A program made the position numbers and the translations under genes. From an uncultured Prevotellaceae bacterium (lineage in GTDB: Bacteria > Bacteroidota > Bacteroidia > Bacteroidales > Bacteroidaceae), in assembly GCA_946403615.1 (NCBI GenBank), contig CAMJAO010000084.1, forward strand, positions 1 through 8,052: 8,052 bases of DNA, in the 5' to 3' direction. The notes under the pieces are model-generated. The model was not told where the DNA came from. It did no database searches and worked only from the letters and a program-made list of their open reading frames with translations. Shown in pieces: positions 1-6,652 of this stretch (positions are counted from its first letter, which is position 1; the number at the start of each line of letters is the position of its first letter).

Positions 1-683
1 GGATAGGTCTTCACGCCCTTCAGTTTCTTGACCGATTTCAAAGCTGGATTTATTAACTCCTCGAACGTTGCGTGGTCAAAGGGGCGCATGTCATCCCACG
101 ATATGCCATGGGGAATGGTGTATAAATGGCTGAAGTTTCCCCAATCGGTAGAGCCCCATCCGTCGCTGTCAATGCGACGTGTATAATCGAAACTTGCCAC
201 CTCACTGGCATTTCTGAAATAGACGCTGTTACCATAACGAGAGCGGTGGAGGGTGTCGTCATCGCGACTGAATGCCAGAGAATATTTGATCGTATCTGTA
301 CCATTCTTATGATATTCATAGAGATAACTCTCTGAAGCATCCTTTCCCAAACGTGCAAAAGTGATGCGGATGGAGTCAATTGCATTGACCATGCTCTGAC
401 GACGCAGCCGGTTGATGCTGTCGTATTGATGAACCATCTGCTGATTCTCTGCTTCAGTCTTCGTCTCGTCGATGGCCGATTGTGGGTTGAGAGTATATAC
501 GTTGAGCAAGGCGTGCCATTGGTGCGTGACGCCTCTTTCGGTGCCGCTTGATTGGGTATGACTGATAACAAACCCTTGTTCCTGCAAATAGTTTTCTAAC
601 TGGCGGAGTTGATTGCTGGGTTCCTGACTATTGGCAGCGACAGTAATGAATGCCAACAGCATGATGATGAGTAATTTCTTCAT
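1..683 (-). CDS. Exported protein of unknown function, third gene of the sigma-factor cassette (3' end outside window)
   Basis: The frame is open from an ATG at 681-683 to the left edge, giving 227 complete residues without a stop. The N-terminus MKKLLIIMLLAFITVAANSQ is a clear signal peptide: a Lys pair, a hydrophobic core at residues 4-17 and a likely cleavage site near residue 19. There is no lipobox Cys, so export to the periplasm or beyond is more likely than a lipoprotein. The mature part is polar, with a Gln/Glu-rich stretch (about 24-100) and then a Tyr/Asp/Ser-rich part containing YLYEYHKNGTD (120-130). I recognise no family or catalytic motif. It starts 15 bases after the stop of the single-pass membrane protein and is almost certainly co-transcribed with it and the sigma factor. 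By context it may be a target or sensory partner of that system, which is inference. The gene call is firm; the function is unknown. Confidence 0.85.
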   Translation of the reverse strand, partial: MKKLLIIMLLAFITVAANSQEPSNQLRQLENYLQEQGFVISHTQSSGTERGVTHQWHALLNVYTLNPQSAIDETKTEAENQQMVHQYDSINRLRRQSMVNAIDSIRITFARLGKDASESYLYEYHKNGTDTIKYSLAFSRDDDTLHRSRYGNSVYFRNASEVASFDYTRRIDSDGWGSTDWGNFSHLYTIPHGISWDDMRPFDHATFEELINPALKSVKKLKGVKTY

Positions 684-698
684 AGTTTATGTTCTGTT

Positions 699-1286
699 TT
701 ATTGATTATTCATTAGCATGGCAATTTCTTGGTGCAGACGTTCACCGCGCGAACGGATGTCTCTGGCTTGGTCTTCAAATTCAATAAAGGGATCAGGGAC
801 AGAGACTGTTATCGGCTGAGCAACACGGACAGTTTCTTCGTTTGTTTTTGCACTAGGAAGATTGTTCTCCGATACCGTGTTTTGCACTTCAGTGATAACG
901 GGACGTTTTTTATGTCTCTTTTTGGGTACTTTCGCTTCTGTTTTCACGACCTGCGCCACAAAGGGATTCTCTTGCATCTGCGGTACTTCTTGTTCTACAG
1001 GTTTGCTGTCATGCGGCTCCGCCTCGGGCTCTTCCAAGTCTGCGACAATATTCGTTTCGCTTGTGGAAAGATTTCGCAGAAGGGCTACACTACCCACCAA
1101 GATGGCTATACATGCTGCTATGCCAACAGCCCAGGAAAGTGCTCTGCGGTACAATGGAATGATGCGAGGCTGCTTTCGGGCGTCTGCGGCATCCATCTGC
1201 GCCGTCAGCCTGTCCATGAACTCATCGTTATCACCAACATTTGGTCGATAAGCGTGAAATATGTCTCGTAAATCCTGCTCTTTCAT
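699..1286 (-). CDS. Single-pass membrane protein, candidate anti-sigma factor
   Basis: This 195-residue protein has a short N-terminal domain (1-46) with an acidic, helical-looking DEFMDRLTAQMD segment (21-32), then Arg-rich residues at 41-48 and one hydrophobic segment at about 50-70. By the positive-inside rule the N-terminus should be cytoplasmic and the C-terminal 125 residues periplasmic. The tail is low-complexity: Glu/Pro-rich at 85-106, strongly basic at 122-128 (KKRHKKR), and a possible amphipathic helix at 168-192. It begins 7 bases after the sigma-factor stop, with a purine-rich AAGAAAG just before ATG. That arrangement is typical of sigma/anti-sigma pairs, in which the cytoplasmic domain holds the sigma factor at the membrane. 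No zinc-binding HxxxCxxC motif is present (the only Cys, residue 59, lies in the membrane segment), nor a recognisable FecR domain. The anti-sigma role is therefore inferred from position and topology only. Confidence 0.8.
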   Translation of the reverse strand: MKEQDLRDIFHAYRPNVGDNDEFMDRLTAQMDAADARKQPRIIPLYRRALSWAVGIAACIAILVGSVALLRNLSTSETNIVADLEEPEAEPHDSKPVEQEVPQMQENPFVAQVVKTEAKVPKKRHKKRPVITEVQNTVSENNLPSAKTNEETVRVAQPITVSVPDPFIEFEDQARDIRSRGERLHQEIAMLMNNQ

Positions 1287-1293
1287 ATCTTTC

Positions 1294-1809
1294 TTATTTA
1301 CTTAGTTTCGTTCTCAAATGTTCGCGGCCACGTGAAAGATAAGCCTTCACCGTACCTTCAGCAACGTTCATGATAGCGGATATCTCCTTAATTGGACGAT
1401 CCTCCATATAAAAGAGGAGCACTGCCGTACGCTCGCTGACGTTCAATCCGTCGATGGCGGAGTATAGTTCCTGATAAGCAAAACAGTCGTCAGAACGGGA
1501 AACGGCCACCATCTCATGTGCTTTGTCAATGTCAACGGTAATGCCTCGCGCAGTCTTTTTGCGATGACGGTCTATCAGGCTGTTGCAAGCAATGCGGTAG
1601 ACCCAAGCCGAGAACCGGAGGTCGATGGTCGATGCGGATGTCAAATCCGTTTCAGCCTCGAAATTGCGTGAAGCCATATAAGCCTTCAAAAGTGCTTCCT
1701 GCGCCACTTCGTCAGCCTCATCGCTATTGCCGCTGCAAGCTGCTAATAGGAAACGGCGCAAGCCGGGGAGCTCTTTGCGGACGAGTTGGGTAAATGATTC
1801 TCGGGTCAT
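1294..1809 (-). CDS. ECF-type RNA polymerase sigma factor (sigma-70 family)
   Basis: At 171 residues this has the usual length for an extracytoplasmic-function sigma factor. Region 2 is visible at about 10-84: the segment around DEADEVAQEALLKAY (30-44) matches the core-polymerase-binding helix, and WVYRIACNSLIDRHRKK (69-85) matches the -10 recognition part with its basic end. Region 4 follows at about 122-169, with LNVSERTAVLLFYMED and the helix-turn-helix IKEISAIMNVAEGTVKAYLS (140-159), which reads the -35 element. No region 1 or 3 is present, as expected for the ECF class. It would direct polymerase to a small regulon, often including its own operon. It is the first gene of a three-gene minus-strand cassette, followed after 7 bases by a membrane protein likely to restrain it. 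The ATG at 1807-1809 is preceded by an A-rich stretch and no strong Shine-Dalgarno. The subgroup and signal cannot be told from sequence alone. Confidence 0.93.
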   Translation of the reverse strand: MTRESFTQLVRKELPGLRRFLLAACSGNSDEADEVAQEALLKAYMASRNFEAETDLTSASTIDLRFSAWVYRIACNSLIDRHRKKTARGITVDIDKAHEMVAVSRSDDCFAYQELYSAIDGLNVSERTAVLLFYMEDRPIKEISAIMNVAEGTVKAYLSRGREHLRTKLSK

Positions 1810-2074
1810 TTGACGTTTTTTGTTTTTACTTTCTGCTATTATAAACGTATCAACATGCCAAAAGGTTGTACGATGGCTATAAAATTTAGAAAGTTTTTAG
1901 AGAAAGAGGGCTATTCTATCAAAGAAAAGACTTAAACCCAAACCGCAATTTGAGATAAAAACAGGGTAATAATATACTATTCGACACCAGACCTTCAATT
2001 GGTCTACCAAAACGAAAAACACTGATTGTCAATGCATTTTCCTCTGCGGGGCATCGGGGTGAGGTTTGTTATCC
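1810..2074. other. Intergenic region upstream of the sigma-factor operon
   Basis: This 265-base AT-rich gap separates the end of the flippase/glycosyltransferase operon from the sigma-factor gene, both read on the minus strand. It must hold the sigma operon promoter unless transcription reads through. No perfect Bacteroidota -7 box (TAnnTTTG) was found on the minus strand. The nearest match is TACGTTTA (complement of 1842-1849), with the last base off and no TTTG at the usual distance, so the promoter is not assigned. A short inverted repeat, AGACC (1989-1993) and GGTCT (2001-2005), has a 7-base spacer and no T-run after it on either strand. No coding region was seen. Confidence 0.5.
2015..2034 (-). 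terminator. Candidate intrinsic terminator of the flippase/GT2 operon
   Basis: On the minus strand, CATTGA (2034-2029), a CAA loop and TCAGTG (2025-2020) form a 6-bp stem with one G-T pair, followed at once by five Ts (2019-2015). It lies about 40 bases past the glycosyltransferase stop, in the right orientation. The stem is short and AT-rich, so it would be a weak terminator and some read-through into the sigma operon is possible. Confidence 0.4.
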
Positions 2075-2971
2075 CTATATTTTTGCCATCATCTTCCGCA
2101 AATGGCGGGAAGGCATAGCAAGGAATAAGCGTTGGCGCATGGTCTTGCTGATACCGGCACGGTCCATATCTTTGCATAGTTGCAAATAGAATGGACTATT
2201 GGCCCAATCATTCCTTGACGAGCAGACAGCGACAGCAAAAAGATTGGCCATGCGGTCTTCGATAGTGTCTGCGAGATACTCCTCACGCACTTTTTCGGGA
2301 ATGGAAGTCCACCGGAAATGATTCAGGCGGGCAGCATAATCAGCCGTCCAAACAAAGACATTGCTGGTATGCTCCTCTCCTTTGTTATATACTGTTTTAT
2401 AGACCACATTGACGGGCTTGCCGGTCGAAAAAACCAGTCTGAGCCAAAAGATATAATCCTCGCCGTTAAGAATCTCACGCGGCAAATCAAAGAGATAATC
2501 GTTGAGCACACTGCGCCGGTAGATACTTCCCCAAGGCACACCGATAGTCCCTACCCCTCTGACGGCAAGATGGCGGAAATCATCCATGGGAATGCTTGCG
2601 CGGTTTTCGCCTGCCAATGAATGCCCGTTGCCAAAGACGATATCGGTGGAAGCATCGGTTTTCTCATACAAATCTTTCAGGCTGTTGACCGGCAGGGTAT
2701 CATCGGAATCGACGAAACAGAGCCATTCGCCCTCGGCCCTTCTCACACCGACAGCACGCGCCTCAGTGCGTCCCTTATTGGGCTGATGTATCACCAACAC
2801 ACGCGGGTCGGCCGTTGCAGCATGGTCGCAAATAGCACCCGACGCATCGGTAGAGCCGTCATCGACCAGCACCAACTGCAGGTCGTCGAGCGATTGCGCC
2901 AAGATGCTGTCGATGCATGCCTGTAACGTATCGGCAGACTGATAAACGGGAACGACAACAGAAACTTTCAT
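2075..2971 (-). CDS. GT2-family glycosyltransferase
   Basis: This 298-residue protein starts directly with the GT-A Rossmann-like fold: VSVVVPVYQ (3-11), then VDDGSTD (36-42), which binds the nucleotide, and VDSDD (87-91), the DxD-type motif that holds the metal and sugar nucleotide. A later NGEDYIF (169-175) matches the conserved Glu-Asp of the acceptor or catalytic region in this family. It would transfer one sugar from a nucleotide sugar to a glycan or lipid-linked acceptor at the cytoplasmic face of the inner membrane, by an inverting mechanism as known for GT2. There is no membrane segment, so it is not a processive synthase. Its ATG overlaps the flippase stop as ATGA (2968-2971), which points to coupled translation. 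Donor and acceptor cannot be read from sequence. The first 50 residues closely resemble the divergent GT2 starting at 4727. Confidence 0.93.
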   Translation of the reverse strand: MKVSVVVPVYQSADTLQACIDSILAQSLDDLQLVLVDDGSTDASGAICDHAATADPRVLVIHQPNKGRTEARAVGVRRAEGEWLCFVDSDDTLPVNSLKDLYEKTDASTDIVFGNGHSLAGENRASIPMDDFRHLAVRGVGTIGVPWGSIYRRSVLNDYLFDLPREILNGEDYIFWLRLVFSTGKPVNVVYKTVYNKGEEHTSNVFVWTADYAARLNHFRWTSIPEKVREEYLADTIEDRMANLFAVAVCSSRNDWANSPFYLQLCKDMDRAGISKTMRQRLFLAMPSRHLRKMMAKI

Positions 2972-4458
2972 GATTTTTTACGCCAGATTTTTGCTTTGAG
3001 CGCCTCCCAGAGATGAGTTTTCGATTTGAGCACCTTGACAGAATACCATGCGCTAATGGCGGCCAGCACCACACCTACGGCATAATAAAGATAACAATTG
3101 CCGATAAATGTGGCGGCATAGGTCAGTCCGCCCAATCCTATCTGCACCGCAGCATACTTGACAACCGGGGCAGAAAGGCGGTATTTGTATTTGATGCCGA
3201 TACAGACATTGAGGAAGATGAAATCGAAGACAGACATTACCGTGATGGCCAATCCCGCACCCCACAGCCCGTATCTATTGAAGCCCAAAATCGTCAGTAC
3301 GACCAAACCTATGGCATAAACCGCCTCCATGATAAAATAGAAGAAGGAGTCACCCCTGGCCAAAGGAATGTATTGCACGGGCAATTTGACCGCCCTGAAA
3401 TAAAGCGCCAACAGGATGATTTGAACCATCGGTATCACCGCATTGAATTTCGGACTGTATAACAAGGGAATGATAATCGGCATGAACACCATCATCGCCA
3501 CCAGCATGGGCGAGATGAGCAGGATAGACACCTCTATCTGGCGGTTGACCACCTGATTGAGGTCAGGCCCCGCCTCCTTCACCGCTGAGAGCCGGGGGAA
3601 ATAATCCGTTTCCATCGCGGCAAAGACGAGACTGGAATAGACGATGGCCAGCATATAGCCGGCATTGTAAAGTCCTACGGTCTCAAGTGTGCCTGCAGTA
3701 TTGAGAAACGACCTGATAAAGAACTCTGAGATATAACCCAACGAGACTGCCGCCACAAGTCCAAGTCCGAGCCGAATCATGCCAGCACCTTGTCCAATGG
3801 TCTTTTTCGAAAATGACAAAGACAGGGGGATTCTCCGGTATGAGAAAATCATGGCGAGCACCATCTGCACAAACGCCAAAAGGAAGATAGAGGGAACGAT
3901 ACCCGACTCACCGAAGAAGAAATAGATGGGCACAGTGATAATCAATGCCATGATGACATGGTAAATGGACACACGCGCCAGGGCCCGCAACTGCCGTGTG
4001 GCTTTGAGCACTGCCATCTCGCCGCCAGCAAGTGCCATGACAGCCACCACAGGAGAAAGCAACACAAAATGCAAGGTGTGATTTCCCCAGTTGAAGGTCC
4101 AAGCGTTGAGCCATGGACTGAGCACGGCGCAAATCACCATGCCTAAGACAGCAGCGATGACGCTCCAAGTGCGAATCACACGGACCTTGTCGTGCAGCCG
4201 TCGCTCATCGCCTTCCTCATACGCCGCCGACACATCGCGCACGGCACTGGTAGGGATGCCCAGTCCGGTGATTTCGGAGACCATACGAATCGTGGACTGA
4301 AACAGCGTGATGAGACCCATTCCCGCAGGACCGAGAATGAGTGCCACCAATTTGTTGCGTATCAGTCCTACGAGGATAGAAATCACCTGTACACCGGCAA
4401 AGATGCCAGTGTATTTGACAACATGTGAATATTCCTCTTTGTGATCCGTATTTTTCAT
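2968..4458 (-). CDS. Polysaccharide/oligosaccharide flippase (Wzx-like, MOP superfamily)
   Basis: A 496-residue, strongly hydrophobic protein with about 12-14 membrane segments spread along its length, for example near 17-33, 38-56, 98-116, 130-150, 165-182, 188-206, 228-246, 264-282, 311-334, 341-356, 376-392, 398-420, 435-452 and 457-474. The length and even spacing fit Wzx-type flippases. The N-terminal LILGPAGMGLITLFQS (40-55) resembles the start of O-antigen and enterobacterial-common-antigen translocases. It would move an undecaprenyl-diphosphate-linked oligosaccharide from the cytoplasmic to the periplasmic face of the inner membrane. It is first in a two-gene minus-strand operon with a GT2 enzyme and lies head-to-head with a three-gene glycosyltransferase operon, so it probably exports the product of all four transferases. 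The basic C-terminus (WRKKS) should be cytoplasmic. Which glycan it carries (O-antigen, capsule or protein glycan) cannot be told. Confidence 0.9.
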   Translation of the reverse strand: MKNTDHKEEYSHVVKYTGIFAGVQVISILVGLIRNKLVALILGPAGMGLITLFQSTIRMVSEITGLGIPTSAVRDVSAAYEEGDERRLHDKVRVIRTWSVIAAVLGMVICAVLSPWLNAWTFNWGNHTLHFVLLSPVVAVMALAGGEMAVLKATRQLRALARVSIYHVIMALIITVPIYFFFGESGIVPSIFLLAFVQMVLAMIFSYRRIPLSLSFSKKTIGQGAGMIRLGLGLVAAVSLGYISEFFIRSFLNTAGTLETVGLYNAGYMLAIVYSSLVFAAMETDYFPRLSAVKEAGPDLNQVVNRQIEVSILLISPMLVAMMVFMPIIIPLLYSPKFNAVIPMVQIILLALYFRAVKLPVQYIPLARGDSFFYFIMEAVYAIGLVVLTILGFNRYGLWGAGLAITVMSVFDFIFLNVCIGIKYKYRLSAPVVKYAAVQIGLGGLTYAATFIGNCYLYYAVGVVLAAISAWYSVKVLKSKTHLWEALKAKIWRKKS

Positions 4459-4500
4459 ATTCTATATGAAAAGAACGGAATTTTTGCGGGTTTATTGTGT

Positions 4501-4562
4501 GGGGAAGGGGAAGATTTAAGCACTCGCAAAGCCCCCACCCCTTCCCTCCCCGAGGGGAGGGA
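4501..4562. repeat. G/C-rich palindromic element in the divergent intergenic region
   Basis: Inside otherwise AT-rich spacer lies a block of G and C runs. CCCTCCCC (4544-4551) and GGGGAGGG (4554-4561) form a perfect 8-base inverted repeat separated by GA; a folded hairpin would open to a CGAG loop with 7 pairs. A second pairing is possible between GGGAAGGGG (4502-4510) and CCCCTTCCC (4538-4546), 9 of 9, which excludes the first because 4544-4546 is shared. No T-run follows it on either strand, so a simple terminator is unlikely. Similar pyrimidine-rich palindromes are scattered in many Bacteroidota genomes, so it may be an interspersed repeat; that is recollection and was not tested here. Confidence 0.6.
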
Positions 4563-4713
4563 GTAGTTACATAAGTTTTTTGAGGGTACTAATTGCACAA
4601 ATCGGTATAGATGTGAAGAATACGGAGATATAAATAGTACAAGGCAATTTGTTCTTTTCGTCTTTTTCTTCATAAAATAGTCAGAGAGTGGAGGGTATTT
4701 GGCAATTTATATG

Positions 4714-4721
4714 TATTTTTG
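4714..4721 (+). promoter_or_regulatory. Candidate -7 promoter box (TAnnTTTG) abutting the GT2 start codon
   Basis: TATTTTTG matches the Bacteroidota housekeeping -7 consensus TAnnTTTG exactly and ends 5 bases before the ATG at 4727. Transcription would begin at or next to the start codon, giving a leaderless or nearly leaderless mRNA. A TTTG sits at 4698-4701, but the 12-base spacing is too short for the usual -33 element, so only the -7 box is supported. It also argues against the longer start at 4688. Confidence 0.5.
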
Positions 4722-4726
4722 CATCG

Positions 4727-5662
4727 ATGAAACTGAGTATCGTGATACCTGTGTATAATGCGGAGGCGACGCTGGAGCGTTGTCTCGAAAGTGTGTTGAC
4801 GCAGGATTATGATGACTATGAGTTGATTCTGGTGGATGACGGTTCAACCGACGGTTCGCCTGCTATTTGCGATGATTATGCCATGGGACGCCCGTTTATC
4901 AACGTCATCCATCAGCGCAATGCCGGTCTGTCGGCGGCCCGGAATGCAGGTATCGCTGCGGCGCATGGCGAATACATCACGTTTATCGACAGCGACGACC
5001 AGTTGGCCGACTATACACTTGCCGTGCTGATGACACGCCTTGGAGCCCACCCCGACCTCGACATTTTGGAGTTTCCCGTGTGGTGGCACTGGGGCGATGC
5101 CGATCAGAGGCTGTTGACCTTCGGAGTGCATGAATACCGCGACATGCGTGATTACTGGCTGGAATGCAAAGCCTATACCCATGCCTATATGTGGAACAAG
5201 ATCTTCCGCCGTGAACTGTTCGACAAGGTGCGTTTCCCCGTCGGACGTGTATTTGAAGACGTCCAGACATTGCCGTTGCTTTTGGATAAAGCCCATTTGG
5301 TGGGCACGACCGAAGAAGGCGCTTACTGTTATGTGCTGAACCATGACGGCATCACACAAAATGCCACGGGCGAGGAACTGACCTGGTTGCTCGAGGCCCA
5401 TGTGTCACAACTGAAGAAATTGGGATTGACCGAACGTGCCTCGGAGTATTACGCCCACGTGCTGAACATTCAGATTGACGTGTATGACCTGACGAAGGAC
5501 AACCTGCTATTGCCAGAATTGGACAACCTGACCCATCGCGACATCCGCCATCTGCCAGTAAGCCGCCGCATGCGCCGCAAGATGCATTCACTTAAGACTT
5601 TAGGACTAAAACATTTATGCCAACTGATGAGATGCTGCCACAAACTGAGACGACACCGTTGA
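4727..5662 (+). CDS. GT2-family glycosyltransferase (first gene of plus-strand operon)
   Basis: With ATG at 4727 this is 311 residues and begins exactly at the GT-A fold: MKLSIVIPVYN (1-11), VDDGSTD (36-42), the NAGLSAARNAG helix (65-75) and IDSDD (87-91), the metal-binding DxD-type motif. VFEDVQTLPLL (175-185) carries the later conserved Glu-Asp. The upstream ATG at 4688 would add 13 residues not expected in the family and would place the candidate promoter box inside the gene, so 4727 is preferred. It would add a sugar to a lipid-linked oligosaccharide in the cytoplasm. It is closest by eye to the divergent GT2 at 2075-2971 (shared TDxSxAICD after the DDGS motif), suggesting related or duplicated enzymes. 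The last 46 bases overlap the next gene in another frame. The C-terminus is basic, with many Lys and Arg (288-311), and may touch the membrane. Confidence 0.92.
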   Translation: MKLSIVIPVYNAEATLERCLESVLTQDYDDYELILVDDGSTDGSPAICDDYAMGRPFINVIHQRNAGLSAARNAGIAAAHGEYITFIDSDDQLADYTLAVLMTRLGAHPDLDILEFPVWWHWGDADQRLLTFGVHEYRDMRDYWLECKAYTHAYMWNKIFRRELFDKVRFPVGRVFEDVQTLPLLLDKAHLVGTTEEGAYCYVLNHDGITQNATGEELTWLLEAHVSQLKKLGLTERASEYYAHVLNIQIDVYDLTKDNLLLPELDNLTHRDIRHLPVSRRMRRKMHSLKTLGLKHLCQLMRCCHKLRRHR

Positions 5663-6603
5663 TCAGTTTTGTGATTACGACCTATAACTTGCCTGACGCA
5701 TTGCTACGAGCATGTCTGGACAGCGTCATGGCTCTGCCTCTGAGTGATGTGGAGCGAGAGATTGTGCTGGTCGACGACGGGTCAGACAAATCGCCCATGT
5801 CAGCATTGCAAGATTATACAGACCGCATCCTTTATATTCGCAAACAGAACGGCGGTCAAAGCACGGCACGCAACATGGGCATCCATTGTTGTCATGGCAC
5901 TTACATCCAGTTTATCGATGGCGACGACATGCTTATCAGCGATGTATATGCGCAGTGTATTGACCTAATCCGCAGGGAATCGCCCGACATGGTGCTATGG
6001 CACTATTCCGACAGGCCCGAGAATGATGTGGCGGTCAGTTTTGAGGGACCGCAGGAAGGTGCAGAATATATGCGCAACTACAATCTTCGTGTGGGTCCCG
6101 GAGGGTATGTGTTTCGCAAATCGCTGCTGATAGATCTGCGTTTCCGCGAGGGCATCATCATGGAAGACGAGGAATTCACGCCACTGTTGTTCTTGCGAGT
6201 GGAGCGTCTGTTCTTTACCGATGCGAAAGCCTATTACTACCGTAAGCGTGAGGGTTCGACCATGCACAAACGCAACGCCGAATGGATAAAAAAACGGTTG
6301 GACAATACGCTCACTGTATTGCTGAACCTGCAAGAAAAGGCCGACCGCATGCCCTATGCCGACCGCGAAGCCTTGCAACGCCGTATCGACCAGTTGACCA
6401 TGGATTATGTATATAACATCATGACGCTGACCGGCGACCAACAATGTCTTGAAGAGCGGATAAGTGTACTACATGAACACGGACTTTTTCCCCTACCCGA
6501 CCGCGACTACACCACGAAATACAAATGGTTTCGCCGAATGACAAAGACGTCAGCAGGCAGAAAATTCGTGATGAGAATTTTGAAAGGGAAAAGGGAGAAG
6601 TGA
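5617..6603 (+). CDS. GT2-family glycosyltransferase (second gene of plus-strand operon)
   Basis: A 328-residue GT-A enzyme: ISFVITTYN (16-24), VDDGSD (52-57), NGGQSTARNMG (78-88), the DxD-type motif as DGDD (101-104), and MEDEEFTPLL (182-191) with the conserved acidic pair. The DGSD and DGDD variants and a longer gap before the first motif set it apart from the other two GT2 enzymes here, so a different sugar or linkage is likely. It would extend the same lipid-linked glycan. The start is uncertain between ATG at 5617 (46-base overlap with the upstream gene) and ATG at 5632 (31-base overlap). Neither has a clear Shine-Dalgarno, and no start exists between the stop of the previous gene and the first fold strand. 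The overlap implies translational coupling. The C-terminus ends in a Lys/Arg-rich stretch. Confidence 0.92.
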   Translation: MPTDEMLPQTETTPLISFVITTYNLPDALLRACLDSVMALPLSDVEREIVLVDDGSDKSPMSALQDYTDRILYIRKQNGGQSTARNMGIHCCHGTYIQFIDGDDMLISDVYAQCIDLIRRESPDMVLWHYSDRPENDVAVSFEGPQEGAEYMRNYNLRVGPGGYVFRKSLLIDLRFREGIIMEDEEFTPLLFLRVERLFFTDAKAYYYRKREGSTMHKRNAEWIKKRLDNTLTVLLNLQEKADRMPYADREALQRRIDQLTMDYVYNIMTLTGDQQCLEERISVLHEHGLFPLPDRDYTTKYKWFRRMTKTSAGRKFVMRILKGKREK

Positions 6604-6613
6604 CAAGTAAAAA

Positions 6614-6641
6614 ACCTCAAATCTCAAACCTCAAATCTCAA
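6614..6641 (+). repeat. Short direct tandem repeat (2 x 14 bp, or 4 x 7 bp)
   Basis: ACCTCAAATCTCAA occurs twice in tandem (6614-6627 and 6628-6641). Each copy is itself two near-identical 7-mers (ACCTCAA, ATCTCAA), and a partial third unit (ACC) follows. It fills most of the 49-base gap between the second GT2 gene and the GT-B gene. No hairpin forms. It could be slippage-derived filler or a spacer that sets distance to the next start; no function is evident. Confidence 0.75.
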
Positions 6642-6652
6642 ACCAATAGTTG

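Noticed and set aside
53..571. 172-codon minus-strand frame overlapping the exported protein gene
   Set aside because: A different minus-strand frame over the same region has a signal peptide, is open to the window edge and fits the operon spacing.
729..1271. 180-codon plus-strand frame opposite the candidate anti-sigma gene
   Set aside because: It is Cys/Phe-rich with no domain pattern and lies antisense to a well-placed operon gene.
1989..2005. Inverted repeat AGACC/GGTCT as an operator or terminator
   Set aside because: The stem is only 5 bp with no T-run, and such short repeats are expected by chance. It is mentioned only in the intergenic entry.
4455..4673. 72-codon minus-strand frame starting MKKKTKRTN upstream of the flippase
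   Set aside because: It runs through the G/C-rich palindrome, has no domain-like pattern, and overlaps the flippase start. It looks like chance in spacer DNA.
4688..4726. Longer start for the first plus-strand GT2 (13 extra residues, MEGIWQF...)
   Set aside because: GT2 enzymes of this type begin just before the first strand, which is MKLSIVIPVY at 4727, and a consensus promoter box lies inside the extension.
4844..5401. 185-codon minus-strand frame inside the first plus-strand GT2
   Set aside because: The opposite strand encodes a clear GT2 with all motifs; this frame shows no recognisable features and is a shadow.
6614..6641. Tandem repeats as a CRISPR array
   Set aside because: The units are 7-14 bases and directly adjacent, with no spacers and no cas genes nearby.
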